Assembly (NCBI GenBank): GCA_947471245.1
Contig: CANIXM010000028.1
Span: 1-10,998, forward strand
Direction of reading: 5' to 3'
Source of the DNA: Paludibacteraceae bacterium
GTDB taxonomy: Bacteria; Bacteroidota; Bacteroidia; Bacteroidales; Paludibacteraceae
DNA length: 10,998 bases
Shown: positions 1-6,856 of the stretch, in pieces
How positions within the stretch are numbered: position 1 is the first letter of the stretch
Layout: every line of letters begins with the position of its first letter
The notes under the pieces: generated by a model
Databases searched by the model: none
The model's input: the letters and a program-made list of their open reading frames with translations, nothing else
What the model was told of the DNA's origin: nothing
Made by a program: the position numbers and the translations under genes

Positions 1-420
1 GAATTACTCACTGACAACCTGGTGCACACTTCCAAAGACTTTGGTGGGCGTGGAATGTTGTTTTGGGCAGAGGCATTTGGCACTACATTACTCACTTGGA
101 CTGCTCGCTTTCTGGTTGTGAATGCTATCTTTCTTGCTTTCACGCCCATTGGCAACCACTTGGTGGTATTTGCACGGCAATTGGTGTTGTGGGTAATCAT
201 GGTAGTGAGCCCTACACCTGGAGGAAGTGGAGTGAGCGAATATGCTTTCAAAATGTATTACAGCGATATTTTCTCCTCGGCTAGTGCTATTATTTTTGTG
301 ACCCTCATCTGGCGTCTAATAAGTTATTATCTGTATCTGTTTTTTGGAGTGCTATTAATCCCCAATTGGATCAAAAAATCGTTTTCAAAATCAAACTCCA
401 CAAACAAACCTACCAATTAA
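1..420 (+). CDS. Lysylphosphatidylglycerol synthase/flippase-like integral membrane protein, 3' part
   Basis: The reading frame is open from the first base, so the gene begins outside the window; 139 codons are visible, ending in TAA. The visible part is hydrophobic with several membrane segments and carries the motif SPTPGGSGVSEYAF (about 208-249), the P-x-PGG-x-G-x-x-E signature of the family that includes the membrane domain of MprF (LPG_synthase_TM, UPF0104-like). Members are polytopic inner-membrane proteins; MprF moves aminoacylated phospholipid across the membrane, but most stand-alone members have no known substrate. No soluble aminoacyl-transferase domain follows the membrane part, so this copy is not a full MprF at its C-terminus. 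The tail after the last membrane segment is short, basic and rich in Ser/Asn. An MFS transporter starts 54 bp downstream on the same strand and may share its transcript. Family assignment is good; function is unknown. Confidence 0.8.
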   Translation, partial: ELLTDNLVHTSKDFGGRGMLFWAEAFGTTLLTWTARFLVVNAIFLAFTPIGNHLVVFARQLVLWVIMVVSPTPGGSGVSEYAFKMYYSDIFSSASAIIFVTLIWRLISYYLYLFFGVLLIPNWIKKSFSKSNSTNKPTN

Positions 421-474
421 TGTGTTTATTTTCAGATAAGAAACAAACATGCACATCTACGCAAAGTACACCAA

Positions 475-1722
475 ATGAATATGGGGAAGTTGAATAATAG
501 TAAATGGAATGCGTTGTTTCTGAGCAACTTTCTGGGGGTGTTCAATGACAATTTTTTGAAAAACTGCTTGATATTCATCGCCGTCACTTGGGCTTTGCCA
601 TCTTGGCTGACACAGTCGCAACTTATTTCTATTTTTTCGGCATGCTTGGTGTTGCCATACCTGCTCTTTTCTCCTTTGAGTGGTCGGCTTGCCATCATTT
701 ATTCCAAACAGAAAGTCTATCAATCCTTCAAACTTATCGAAATCCCGGTGATGGCAGTAGCATGCATTGCTTTCTATTTCCAATGGATAGTGTTGGCCAT
801 CATCGTAATACTCATCATGGGGGTATTTGCATGCCTTTATTCTCCTTCAAAATATGGCTTGATAAGAGACATTGGTGGCAATGAAGAAATATCTTATGGC
901 AGCAGTGTGTTTGAATTGCTTGTGTTTCTGGGCATTTTACTGGGCACAGTGGCAGGGTCAGTAGTCTCTGACTTGAAAATGGATTGGATTATTTACTCTA
1001 TGTTCATCGGCCTAGCTATATGGGGGTTTTTTGTTTCTAGCAAAATATCCGTAAATGAAATACCAGAGGACAAAACAAATATTGGCAGTCTCAATCCCAT
1101 TCATTTTTTTATCAAGTCTTTCAAAGAAGCTGGCAAATATGACCTTGTAGGCAGTGGGATTTTTGGAGCCTCTGTGTTTTGGTTGATAGGCGGATTGATA
1201 CAAATGAATCTGCTCATCCATTGCAAACACATATATCACACCACCAATTCCATCACTGGGCTGGTGATGGCTAGTGCGGCAGTAGGTATTGCAGCTGGGT
1301 GTTGGACTGTTGGCAAAATTTCAGGAAAAACCATCAAAATTGGACTAATCCTGATTGGCATTGTAGGCATGAGTGTGCTATCATTGGTGGTAACGCTGTT
1401 TTATTTCTCACTACCTATTTTTGTAGGGTTGATATTTGCAATTGCTTTCTTGGGCGGTGTGTTCCAAATACCTTGCCTGGCATTGGTTCAGGACGAGCGA
1501 TTGGGAAGGAGAATTGGTGACATGATAGCATTTATGAATTTCAACACCTTTGGATTTGTTCTTGTTGCTGCCATTCTATTTGGTGTCACCACAGCCATTT
1601 CAGATGAAAATAGCACAGCGGTATTCGGATTAATTACTGCTATCTGCATCATAGTGAGCATTGTATTTCTAGTTGTCAGCCCTCAATATCGAAAAGCTAC
1701 TGCTAAGCTTTTTAAAAAATAA
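475..1722 (+). CDS. MFS transporter, LplT-like
   Basis: A 415-residue protein with about 12 hydrophobic segments, the usual size and build of the major facilitator superfamily. The N-terminal motif FLGVFNDNFLKN (about residues 19-30) resembles the start of the lysophospholipid transporter LplT and its relatives, where an FNDN-type motif opens the first helix. LplT flips lysophospholipids into the cytoplasm for re-acylation. In many Bacteroidetes the LplT-like domain is fused to acyltransferase domains; here the protein ends after the last helix with a basic tail, so it is a stand-alone transporter and its substrate is not certain. ATG at 475 is chosen; a second in-frame ATG lies two codons later and neither has a clear ribosome-binding site. 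A nine-codon out-of-frame ORF (449-478) overlaps the start and is probably meaningless. The flippase-like gene just upstream fits a membrane-lipid theme, which is inference. Confidence 0.85.
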   Translation: MNMGKLNNSKWNALFLSNFLGVFNDNFLKNCLIFIAVTWALPSWLTQSQLISIFSACLVLPYLLFSPLSGRLAIIYSKQKVYQSFKLIEIPVMAVACIAFYFQWIVLAIIVILIMGVFACLYSPSKYGLIRDIGGNEEISYGSSVFELLVFLGILLGTVAGSVVSDLKMDWIIYSMFIGLAIWGFFVSSKISVNEIPEDKTNIGSLNPIHFFIKSFKEAGKYDLVGSGIFGASVFWLIGGLIQMNLLIHCKHIYHTTNSITGLVMASAAVGIAAGCWTVGKISGKTIKIGLILIGIVGMSVLSLVVTLFYFSLPIFVGLIFAIAFLGGVFQIPCLALVQDERLGRRIGDMIAFMNFNTFGFVLVAAILFGVTTAISDENSTAVFGLITAICIIVSIVFLVVSPQYRKATAKLFKK

Positions 1723-1787
1723 AACTGCTTTTCACTATCCGCTACTACATCTTTCAGTCCTAATCTACGACATTTTGTGACTATTGC

Positions 1788-3341
1788 TCACTGAGACTTG
1801 ATAAGTTTAGCTGATTTTAACAAGGTCTTATCTTTCACTATTCTTATCACGTATAAGCCTTGCTCCAAAGAACTAATGTCAATAATTTGAGGGAATGGTT
1901 TTGATGCAAATCGACAAACAATCTGCCCATAAAGATTTACCAACTCTACACGTACTTCATCTTCCTGTGCCAATACGGTTATAAATGAAGAGGATGGATT
2001 TGGATAGAAATAAAAGTTCTCAACCTCCGTTGGTAGCGTCAGACTGTTTCCTGACTGATACTCAAAAGCCCCTACATCGGGATTTTTGCCATCAGCTGTT
2101 GAGCGCTTATTGTAGTCAAAGTCAAAGTCAGGACAATCACTCAATGTGGCTTTCCCTATAGCAGGTGAGCTGGCTAATAAATGAAAATCAAACTTTGAAC
2201 CATTGACAAACATAGGATTGGCTGTTATCTGATTGTTCGAAGTAGTACCCAAACTGTTCGTTCCAGACACTAGGTTGTTTTCCAAAAACATATTTGTGAG
2301 GTCGTTCTCTACCAAAAGTTGTGCGTATTTGTTTGAAGCAAAAATATTATTTCTTACAAAAATACTGTCGCAAAGTCCACCCGACACATGAACGCCAGCA
2401 CCCCAGGTTCCACCATTATTGTAACAAGTATTATTATAGATGTGTATGTTGCGAAGTTGATGTGTTTTGCCGGCAACACCCCAATTATCCGCCTCAGCAC
2501 CTATACCCATCATTACATTATTATGCGCAATATTGTTGTAAACATAGACATCCGACAATAATCCTCCGTCTTCATCGGCAAGTGCTATGCCCCATGCGTT
2601 GCAATTATGGACATGATTGTTATACACCCATACATGATGCATGTGTACATTCCACGCATCTACGTAAATTCCCAAACGAGACAGATCATGCACATGATTG
2701 TCGTGCACCCAACCGTAACGTCCATGTTTAGAGTCAATACCTTCACCACCTGTGAGACCCACTCCGTTGTTGCGCACATGGTTGTGGCATATTTCGAAAG
2801 AATCACAACCAGCCACACTGATGCACTCTTGAGATCCACCGTTGCACGCCAACACCACTTCGTTTGAGTCAACTAAGACCTTTGAACTATTCCAAATGCC
2901 TATTCCTGATGATTTGGTATTGTTCGTAGTGCATTTCCTAACTCGAATATGATCAGATGAATGAGCATATATGCCATTCGAAGTTGAATTGATGACCTTA
3001 AAGCCTACTACGTCGATGTACGATAAACCATCTATATGAATCAACCCATTACCCCATTCATCCATAGCTATACCAGTACCATCAATAATTGCTAAACTGT
3101 CATACTTTGATTGTAAAGTCAAATGCCGATTGGCATCACCATCATGTTGAACTATCACTTTTTCATTATATACTCCAGCCATAACCAACACGGTATCACC
3201 CGCCACCGCAATAGCTGTAGCCTCATTGATAGTAGTATATGCACCAGGCAAAGTGGTTTTACTAACCACAATGGTTCTTGACAAAAGGGCAGTTGAAACT
3301 ACGAATAAAAGTGCATTAATTAAAAGTAGGGTCTTCTTCAT
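1788..3341 (-). CDS. Secreted right-handed beta-helix protein with T9SS C-terminal sorting domain
   Basis: A 517-residue protein. Residues 1-21 form a signal peptide (MKK, then a hydrophobic core). Residues about 30-65, including GDTVLVMAGVYNEKV, match the opening of DUF1565/pectate-lyase-like beta-helix proteins. Residues about 100-370 are repeated short strands rich in Asn/His (for example VYNNHVHN, IYNNTCYNN), typical of parallel beta-helix rungs. GEGIDSKHGRYGWVHDNHVHD (199-219) resembles the conserved central rung of polysaccharide-lyase-like members. Residues 405-428 (DFDFDYNKRSTADGKNPDVGAFEY) look like the closing motif seen in many such proteins, often annotated as choice-of-anchor Q. 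Residues 440-517 (FYFYPNPSSS ... GLYVIRI ... AKLIKSQ) are a type A T9SS sorting domain. The protein should cross the inner membrane by Sec and the outer membrane by T9SS, ending at the surface or in the medium. A polysaccharide lyase or binding role is plausible, but no catalytic set is proven. A hairpin element begins 9 bp before the start codon. Confidence 0.9.
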   Translation of the reverse strand: MKKTLLLINALLFVVSTALLSRTIVVSKTTLPGAYTTINEATAIAVAGDTVLVMAGVYNEKVIVQHDGDANRHLTLQSKYDSLAIIDGTGIAMDEWGNGLIHIDGLSYIDVVGFKVINSTSNGIYAHSSDHIRVRKCTTNNTKSSGIGIWNSSKVLVDSNEVVLACNGGSQECISVAGCDSFEICHNHVRNNGVGLTGGEGIDSKHGRYGWVHDNHVHDLSRLGIYVDAWNVHMHHVWVYNNHVHNCNAWGIALADEDGGLLSDVYVYNNIAHNNVMMGIGAEADNWGVAGKTHQLRNIHIYNNTCYNNGGTWGAGVHVSGGLCDSIFVRNNIFASNKYAQLLVENDLTNMFLENNLVSGTNSLGTTSNNQITANPMFVNGSKFDFHLLASSPAIGKATLSDCPDFDFDYNKRSTADGKNPDVGAFEYQSGNSLTLPTEVENFYFYPNPSSSFITVLAQEDEVRVELVNLYGQIVCRFASKPFPQIIDISSLEQGLYVIRIVKDKTLLKSAKLIKSQ

Positions 3342-3350
3342 TATGTGTTT

Positions 3351-3372
3351 AATTAGGGTCTGCTGAAAAACT
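3351..3372 (+). repeat. Left terminal inverted repeat of the 366-bp element
   Basis: It begins AATTAGGGTCTGCTGAAAAA and continues CT. Its reverse complement recurs at 3695-3716 with three mismatches. It starts 9 bp outside the start codon of the minus-strand beta-helix gene, so insertion would have separated that gene from its original promoter. Confidence 0.65.
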
Positions 3373-3594
3373 CCGTAGGAGTTAACTGTGGAAAATGGTA
3401 CATCCCGAATTTACGGGACCCCCAGTAAGCGAAGCGCAACTGGGGGATGTGAATGCCCCTAAAATATCAACCCCGAAGTGGGTTGAACCCAACTGAGTGA
3501 TTGTAGGTGAACCCACTACGGGGTTCTATTTTCGACTTTGTACTCCATCCCCCAATTACATTGGGGGTTAACCATGGTTAATCCCTGCGGGATT
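3369..3594. repeat. Array of seven adjacent hairpins
   Basis: Arms read directly are: 3369-3374 with 3378-3383 (AACTCC/GGAGTT); 3403-3407 with 3414-3418 (TCCCG/CGGGA); 3419-3426 with 3439-3446 (CCCCCAGT/ACTGGGGG); 3469-3484 with 3510-3525 (16-bp arms, one mismatch); 3549-3556 with 3560-3567 (CCCCCAAT/ATTGGGGG); the perfect 14-nt palindrome TTAACCATGGTTAA at 3568-3581; and 3580-3585 with 3589-3594 (AATCCC/GGGATT). The first and last hairpins share one design, 6-bp arms with a 3-nt loop, and may mark the ends of the array. The array is GC-richer than its flanks. As RNA or single-stranded DNA it could fold into a row of stems. Confidence 0.8.
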
Positions 3595-3694
3595 ATTATA
3601 TGTGAAGTGCAAATAAAATGAACAAACACACTATAAACACTTGCACTTACGTAAGAATGAAATCCATTATATATCTGTATAATAGATATTTATA

Positions 3695-3716
3695 AGTTTA
3701 TAAGCAGACTCTAATT
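3695..3716 (-). repeat. Right terminal inverted repeat of the 366-bp element
   Basis: The forward strand reads AGTTTATAAGCAGACTCTAA and then TT, the reverse complement of the left repeat at 19 of 22 positions. The best block is 13 of 14 positions (3703-3716 against 3351-3364). Confidence 0.65.
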
Positions 3717-3913
3717 GACAATCAATAATAATCGATGAAAGGTTTGTATCAACCAAACGAATAGATCGATTTAATTCAACAGACTAGGTGGAAGATAATA
3801 CGATTGAGTTTGCGAGAATAACCAAAAATACGTGTTTGGATTCGATTGTTTTATTATAATCTGCTTTGTTGCGAGAGGTTAATGGTGCTTTCTAAAAATG
3901 GCTGATAAGGCAT
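3717..3913. other. Gene-free spacer with a compound dyad at 3730-3771
   Basis: No coding frame is seen. AATCGAT (3730-3736) pairs with ATCGATT (3765-3771), and nested inside GTTTG (3742-3746) pairs with CAAAC (3754-3758), giving a stem with an internal loop. A TAnnTTTG-like box (TATTTTTG) can be read on the minus strand at 3830-3823, but it has no matching upstream TTTG box and lies almost 500 bp from the beta-helix start, so it is not called as a promoter. It may nonetheless be among the few candidates left for that gene. Confidence 0.35.
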
Positions 3914-4546
3914 TCACAGTTGACTAATTTTTTTATCCAAAAGAATTTTCTTATTCCCCGTCTTAGCCCAAAACCACTTATTGACCTCATAAGTAAGGTA
4001 GGCGCTACCAGCACCGAGCAACGCACCAGCTAGCACATCACTGGGATAGTGCACCCCAAGATTCATACGCGAATAACCCACCGAGCAAGCCCACGTATAA
4101 CTTGGCACTATTACATACCATTTGGGACAACTAAGACTCAATGCTGTTGCCGAAGCAAATGCAAACGAAGTATGACCTGATGGAAAGGACATGGAGCTTT
4201 GATATTCGCCAGGAACGATGTCAGGATAAGTGATATATGGGCGTGGCCGACCCACTATTTGTTTCAAAGAATAGGTCAATGCCATATCCACAGCTAATGC
4301 TGTACCTACATAAACAGCACTTTTGAGTAAACTGTCGTTGTTCTCAATCAGAGCAGCTACTCCCATTACCACAGGCACAGACATACCCACATAGCTCGTG
4401 GAGTTAGAAATAAACACAGATACCGCACTTGGATGTGGATTATGAACCATCCTTAAAACGTCAATATCTAGGTTTTGAGCCCTAACTTGACCAGTATTGC
4501 CCCAAAACGTGATACAAAGCAGAATAATTGTCGTAAATTTGCGCAT
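3914..4546 (-). CDS. Periplasmic PAP2-family phosphatase
   Basis: A 210-residue protein with a signal peptide (residues 1 to about 24, ending VRAQ). It has the complete three-part PAP2 active site: K95-x6-R102-P103 (KQIVGRPRP), P122-S-G-H125 (FPSGHTSFA) and S159-R160-x5-H166-x3-D170 (SRMNLGVHYPSD). In this family H166 is the phosphate-accepting nucleophile and H125 the general acid. Substrates include phosphatidic acid, undecaprenyl pyrophosphate and lipid A phosphates; the sequence does not decide which. Hydrophobic stretches around residues 55-90 and 125-185 suggest membrane association with the active site on the periplasmic side. Length is normal for short PAP2 proteins. It is divergent from the serine acetyltransferase gene across about 120 bp. 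The start codon fits the signal peptide and sits only a few bases below a promoter-like box. Confidence 0.9.
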   Translation of the reverse strand: MRKFTTIILLCITFWGNTGQVRAQNLDIDVLRMVHNPHPSAVSVFISNSTSYVGMSVPVVMGVAALIENNDSLLKSAVYVGTALAVDMALTYSLKQIVGRPRPYITYPDIVPGEYQSSMSFPSGHTSFAFASATALSLSCPKWYVIVPSYTWACSVGYSRMNLGVHYPSDVLAGALLGAGSAYLTYEVNKWFWAKTGNKKILLDKKISQL

Positions 4547-4557
4547 TGTTTTTAAGC

Positions 4558-4588
4558 CAAAGATAATTGATTTTTGTTTAACTGTAAA
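4558..4588 (-). promoter_or_regulatory. Bacteroidetes-type promoter candidate for the PAP2 gene
   Basis: On the minus strand TATCTTTG (4565-4558) matches the Bacteroidetes -7 consensus TAnnTTTG exactly. A 19-nt spacer separates it from TTTA (4588-4585), a three-of-four match to the -33 TTTG box. The box ends 12 nt before the ATG at 4546, so the transcript leader would be only a few nucleotides. Confidence 0.5.
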
Positions 4589-4665
4589 AGGATTGATTAA
4601 AGCAATTTCGGCTTAACCCATAAAGCTGATTTCAGACGCTTGAATATCAACAGTTACACTCAATA

Positions 4666-5565
4666 ATGAATATCATTTTTAACCGCACAATGATGAAAGA
4701 ACAATTAAAAAAAACTATAGCCGCCCTTTCGAAAACTGAAGGAATAAAAGACGTATGCCACGAGAGAAATGGTGATCATCCAATGCCTTCGATAGAAGTG
4801 CTTGCTGAAATTGTACAAATATCCAGATCAGTGCTGTTCCCAGGTTTTTATGGAAAAGCAGATGTCAGTTCCAACAATTTAAGTATTCATATTCAGGAAA
4901 ATATCGAAAGGCTTTTTGTTTTGTTGTCCCAACAAATCAAAGCTGGACTGTGCTTCCATCACAGTGGCGCACATACAGAGAGTGAAATTCAACAAATGGC
5001 AGAAACCAAAGCCGTTCAATTTATTGAAACACTGCCCTCCATCAGACAACAATTACATACGGATGTTATCGCTGCTTACAATGGAGACCCTGCTGCTAAA
5101 AGCTTCGGTGAAATAATATTCTGCTATCCAAGTATAAGGGCTATTAGCAACTATCGGATTGCAAATACGTTGTTGCACCTTGACGTTCCACTAATTCCGA
5201 GGATTATCACCGAGATGGCACATTCTGAAACGGGTATTGATATTCATCCTGGAGCCACTATTGGCAACTATTTCACCATCGACCATGGCACTGGTGTGGT
5301 TATCGGTGAAACGGCTACTATAGGCAATAATGTGAAGATGTATCAGGGTGTAACACTTGGGGCTAAAAGCTTTCCGCTAGACAAAGAAGGCAACCCCATC
5401 AAAGGTATCCCTCGTCACCCTCACATCTGCGACAATGTGATCATCTACTCCAACTCCACCATTTTAGGCACAATCACTGTAGGTGATGGAGCCGTGATAG
5501 GTGGTAACCTTTGGGTAGACAGCGACGTGCCGCCAGGCGCTAAACTGGCACAAACAAAAAAATAA
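4666..5565 (+). CDS. cysE: Serine O-acetyltransferase
   Basis: Transfers acetyl from acetyl-CoA to L-serine, giving O-acetylserine for cysteine synthesis in the cytoplasm. The 299-residue protein has a helical N-terminal half (about 1-185) and a C-terminal left-handed beta-helix of hexapeptide repeats (about 186-290). The signature ETGIDIHPGATIG ... IDHGTGVVIGETATIG is intact: D192 and H207 align with the catalytic Asp143/His158 pair of E. coli CysE, and H194 is also conserved. The family's extended N-terminus is present. Unlike E. coli CysE, the protein stops shortly after the beta-helix (VPPGAKLAQTKK) and lacks the flexible tail ending in Ile that inserts into the CysK active site. ATG at 4666 is used; ATGs at 4690 and 4693 are in frame and could be the true start, shortening the protein by 8 or 9 residues. 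It is followed after 59 bp by the methyltransferase gene on the same strand. Confidence 0.93.
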   Translation: MNIIFNRTMMKEQLKKTIAALSKTEGIKDVCHERNGDHPMPSIEVLAEIVQISRSVLFPGFYGKADVSSNNLSIHIQENIERLFVLLSQQIKAGLCFHHSGAHTESEIQQMAETKAVQFIETLPSIRQQLHTDVIAAYNGDPAAKSFGEIIFCYPSIRAISNYRIANTLLHLDVPLIPRIITEMAHSETGIDIHPGATIGNYFTIDHGTGVVIGETATIGNNVKMYQGVTLGAKSFPLDKEGNPIKGIPRHPHICDNVIIYSNSTILGTITVGDGAVIGGNLWVDSDVPPGAKLAQTKK

Positions 5566-5624
5566 GAATTTACTAATATCGAGGGTCATGCCGATGGCTT
5601 TCACTCACTACAGACTGAAAAAAC

Positions 5625-6788
5625 ATGGAATTTGAAATGATTGCGAAAACTTTTCGCGGGCTAGAAGAAGTATTGGCTACAGAGCTGGTCAATATTGGTG
5701 CTAATAATGTGCAACTACAACGTAGAGCTGTAAGTTTTACAGGTGACATGTCACTCATGTACAAAGCCAACCTTTACCTAAGAACAGCATCACGAATCCT
5801 CAAACCCATCCTCACTTTCGATGCATCCAATCCTGACGAAGTGTACGAACATGTCAAAAAAATCACATGGAGCGATTATCTGACGGTAGATGGCACATTT
5901 GCGGTTGACTCTACTGTATTTTCAGACGAATTTCGTCATACCAAGTTTGTAGCCTATCGTGTTAAAGACGCCATAGCCGATTGGTTTACCGAAAAATTTG
6001 ATAAAAGACCGTCTGTCCGTCTGGATAAACCACAGTTGATGATTAATATTCACATTGCTGAAAACAGATGCACCTTGTCGCTCGATAGCTCTGGAGAATC
6101 GCTGCATAAACGTGGCTACCGTGTGGCACAAACAGAAGCGCCACTCAATGAAGCACTTGCTGCAGGTATGATTTTGATGACAGGATGGAAAGGCGAGTCA
6201 GATTTCATTGACCCCATGTGTGGTTCGGGCACTTTGCTTATCGAAGCTGCATTGATAGCACTCAACATTCCACCGGGCATTTACAGATCTTCGTTCGCTT
6301 TTGAAAAATGGAATGACTTTGACGATGAATTGTTTGATACACTCTATAACGATGATTCGTATGAACGTCCATTTAACTTCAAAATATATGGGTCGGACAA
6401 TTCGCCACGCGCTATCAAAATAGCCGAACAGAATGTAAAAAGCACTGGACTGAGTAAATACATACAATTGGATGTTACCCCTGTACAAAAACTCGAAGCA
6501 CCATCCGAAAAGTGCATCATGGTTACCAATCCTCCTTATGGTGAGCGCATCACCTCCGATGACATCTATGGACTATATGCTTCTCTAGGAACAACTGTAA
6601 AGCATAAATTCGCAGGAAACTCAGCTTGGGTAATCAGTTCACACGAAGAATGCTTAGATAAGATAGGACTGAAACCCTCAGAAAGAATTCGACTGCTCAA
6701 TGGAGCGTTGGATTGCTGGTATTGTCGTTATGACATCTTCGCTGGCAAACGCAATGATTTTGTAGCAAGAAAAAACATTCAAGACTAA
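5625..6788 (+). CDS. THUMP-domain class I SAM-dependent RNA methyltransferase (RlmL N-terminal type)
   Basis: A 387-residue protein: an N-terminal ferredoxin-like plus THUMP RNA-binding region (about 1-155), then a Rossmann methyltransferase domain of the UPF0020 type. D196-P-M-C-G-S-G202 followed by TLLIEAA is the SAM-binding motif. YGSDNSPRAIKIAEQN (255-270) is the next strand-helix, with D258 expected to bind the SAM ribose. N302-P-P-Y-G-E-R308 is the catalytic NPPY motif of N2-guanine or N6-adenine methyltransferases. The layout matches the first half of E. coli RlmL, which makes m2G2445 in 23S rRNA; like most non-gammaproteobacterial homologues it lacks the RlmK half. The 23S rRNA target is inferred from that relationship. 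Start at 5625 gives MEFEMIAKTFRGLEE, the usual family opening. No promoter box is seen in the 59-bp gap from the serine acetyltransferase gene, so co-transcription is plausible. Confidence 0.9.
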   Translation: MEFEMIAKTFRGLEEVLATELVNIGANNVQLQRRAVSFTGDMSLMYKANLYLRTASRILKPILTFDASNPDEVYEHVKKITWSDYLTVDGTFAVDSTVFSDEFRHTKFVAYRVKDAIADWFTEKFDKRPSVRLDKPQLMINIHIAENRCTLSLDSSGESLHKRGYRVAQTEAPLNEALAAGMILMTGWKGESDFIDPMCGSGTLLIEAALIALNIPPGIYRSSFAFEKWNDFDDELFDTLYNDDSYERPFNFKIYGSDNSPRAIKIAEQNVKSTGLSKYIQLDVTPVQKLEAPSEKCIMVTNPPYGERITSDDIYGLYASLGTTVKHKFAGNSAWVISSHEECLDKIGLKPSERIRLLNGALDCWYCRYDIFAGKRNDFVARKNIQD

Positions 6789-6802
6789 TAAACTTAAATA
6801 TC

Positions 6803-6856
6803 AAACATTTACATACATGATATTCCGATTTGCAAATATTAAATTTGTAAATGTTT
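6803..6856. repeat. AT-rich nested dyad between the methyltransferase and tRNA-Leu
   Basis: AAACATTTACA (6803-6813) is a perfect inverted match of TGTAAATGTTT (6846-6856), and between them lies the perfect 10-nt palindrome ATTTGCAAAT (6828-6837). The right arm touches the -33 box of the tRNA promoter. It could be a weak terminator of the methyltransferase transcript or a protein-binding site; it lacks the GC stem of a strong terminator. Confidence 0.45.

Larger units (their letters stand above)
3351..3716. mobile_element. 366-bp non-coding element with terminal inverted repeats and a hairpin array (MITE-like)
   Basis: The ends 3351-3372 and 3695-3716 are inverted copies of each other, matching at 19 of 22 positions (read by eye). 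Between them I find at least seven perfect or near-perfect hairpins at 3369-3594, an 8-bp inverted pair (3605-3612 with 3641-3648), a perfect 10-nt palindrome (3646-3655) and a 6-bp pair (3671-3676 with 3684-3689). No reading frame of useful length exists inside, so it cannot move itself. The outermost four bases at each end are AATT, itself palindromic, so they could be part of the inverted repeat or a 4-bp target duplication. A MITE mobilised by a transposase elsewhere is the simplest reading; a composite of REP-like palindromes linked to a RAYT transposase is the alternative. Together with 3717-3913 this fills the gene-free stretch between the beta-helix and PAP2 genes. Confidence 0.6.

Noticed and set aside
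449..478. Nine-codon leader peptide overlapping the MFS transporter start
   Set aside because: It encodes MHIYAKYTK, with no run of regulatory codons and no adjacent attenuator hairpin; likely chance.
1723..1787. Intrinsic terminator between the convergent MFS and beta-helix genes
   Set aside because: I could not find a convincing GC-rich stem with a T-tract in these 65 bp.
2321..2731. 136-codon plus-strand open frame antisense to the beta-helix gene
   Set aside because: It is rich in Cys, His and Tyr because it mirrors the Asn/His-rich rungs of the real gene on the other strand.
3351..3716. Integron attC site or CRISPR array
   Set aside because: The stems differ in sequence, there are no evenly spaced direct repeats, no attC core boxes and no integrase or cas gene nearby.
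5573..5770. 65-codon minus-strand open frame at the start of the methyltransferase gene
   Set aside because: It overlaps the well-supported THUMP methyltransferase start and shows no protein-like features.
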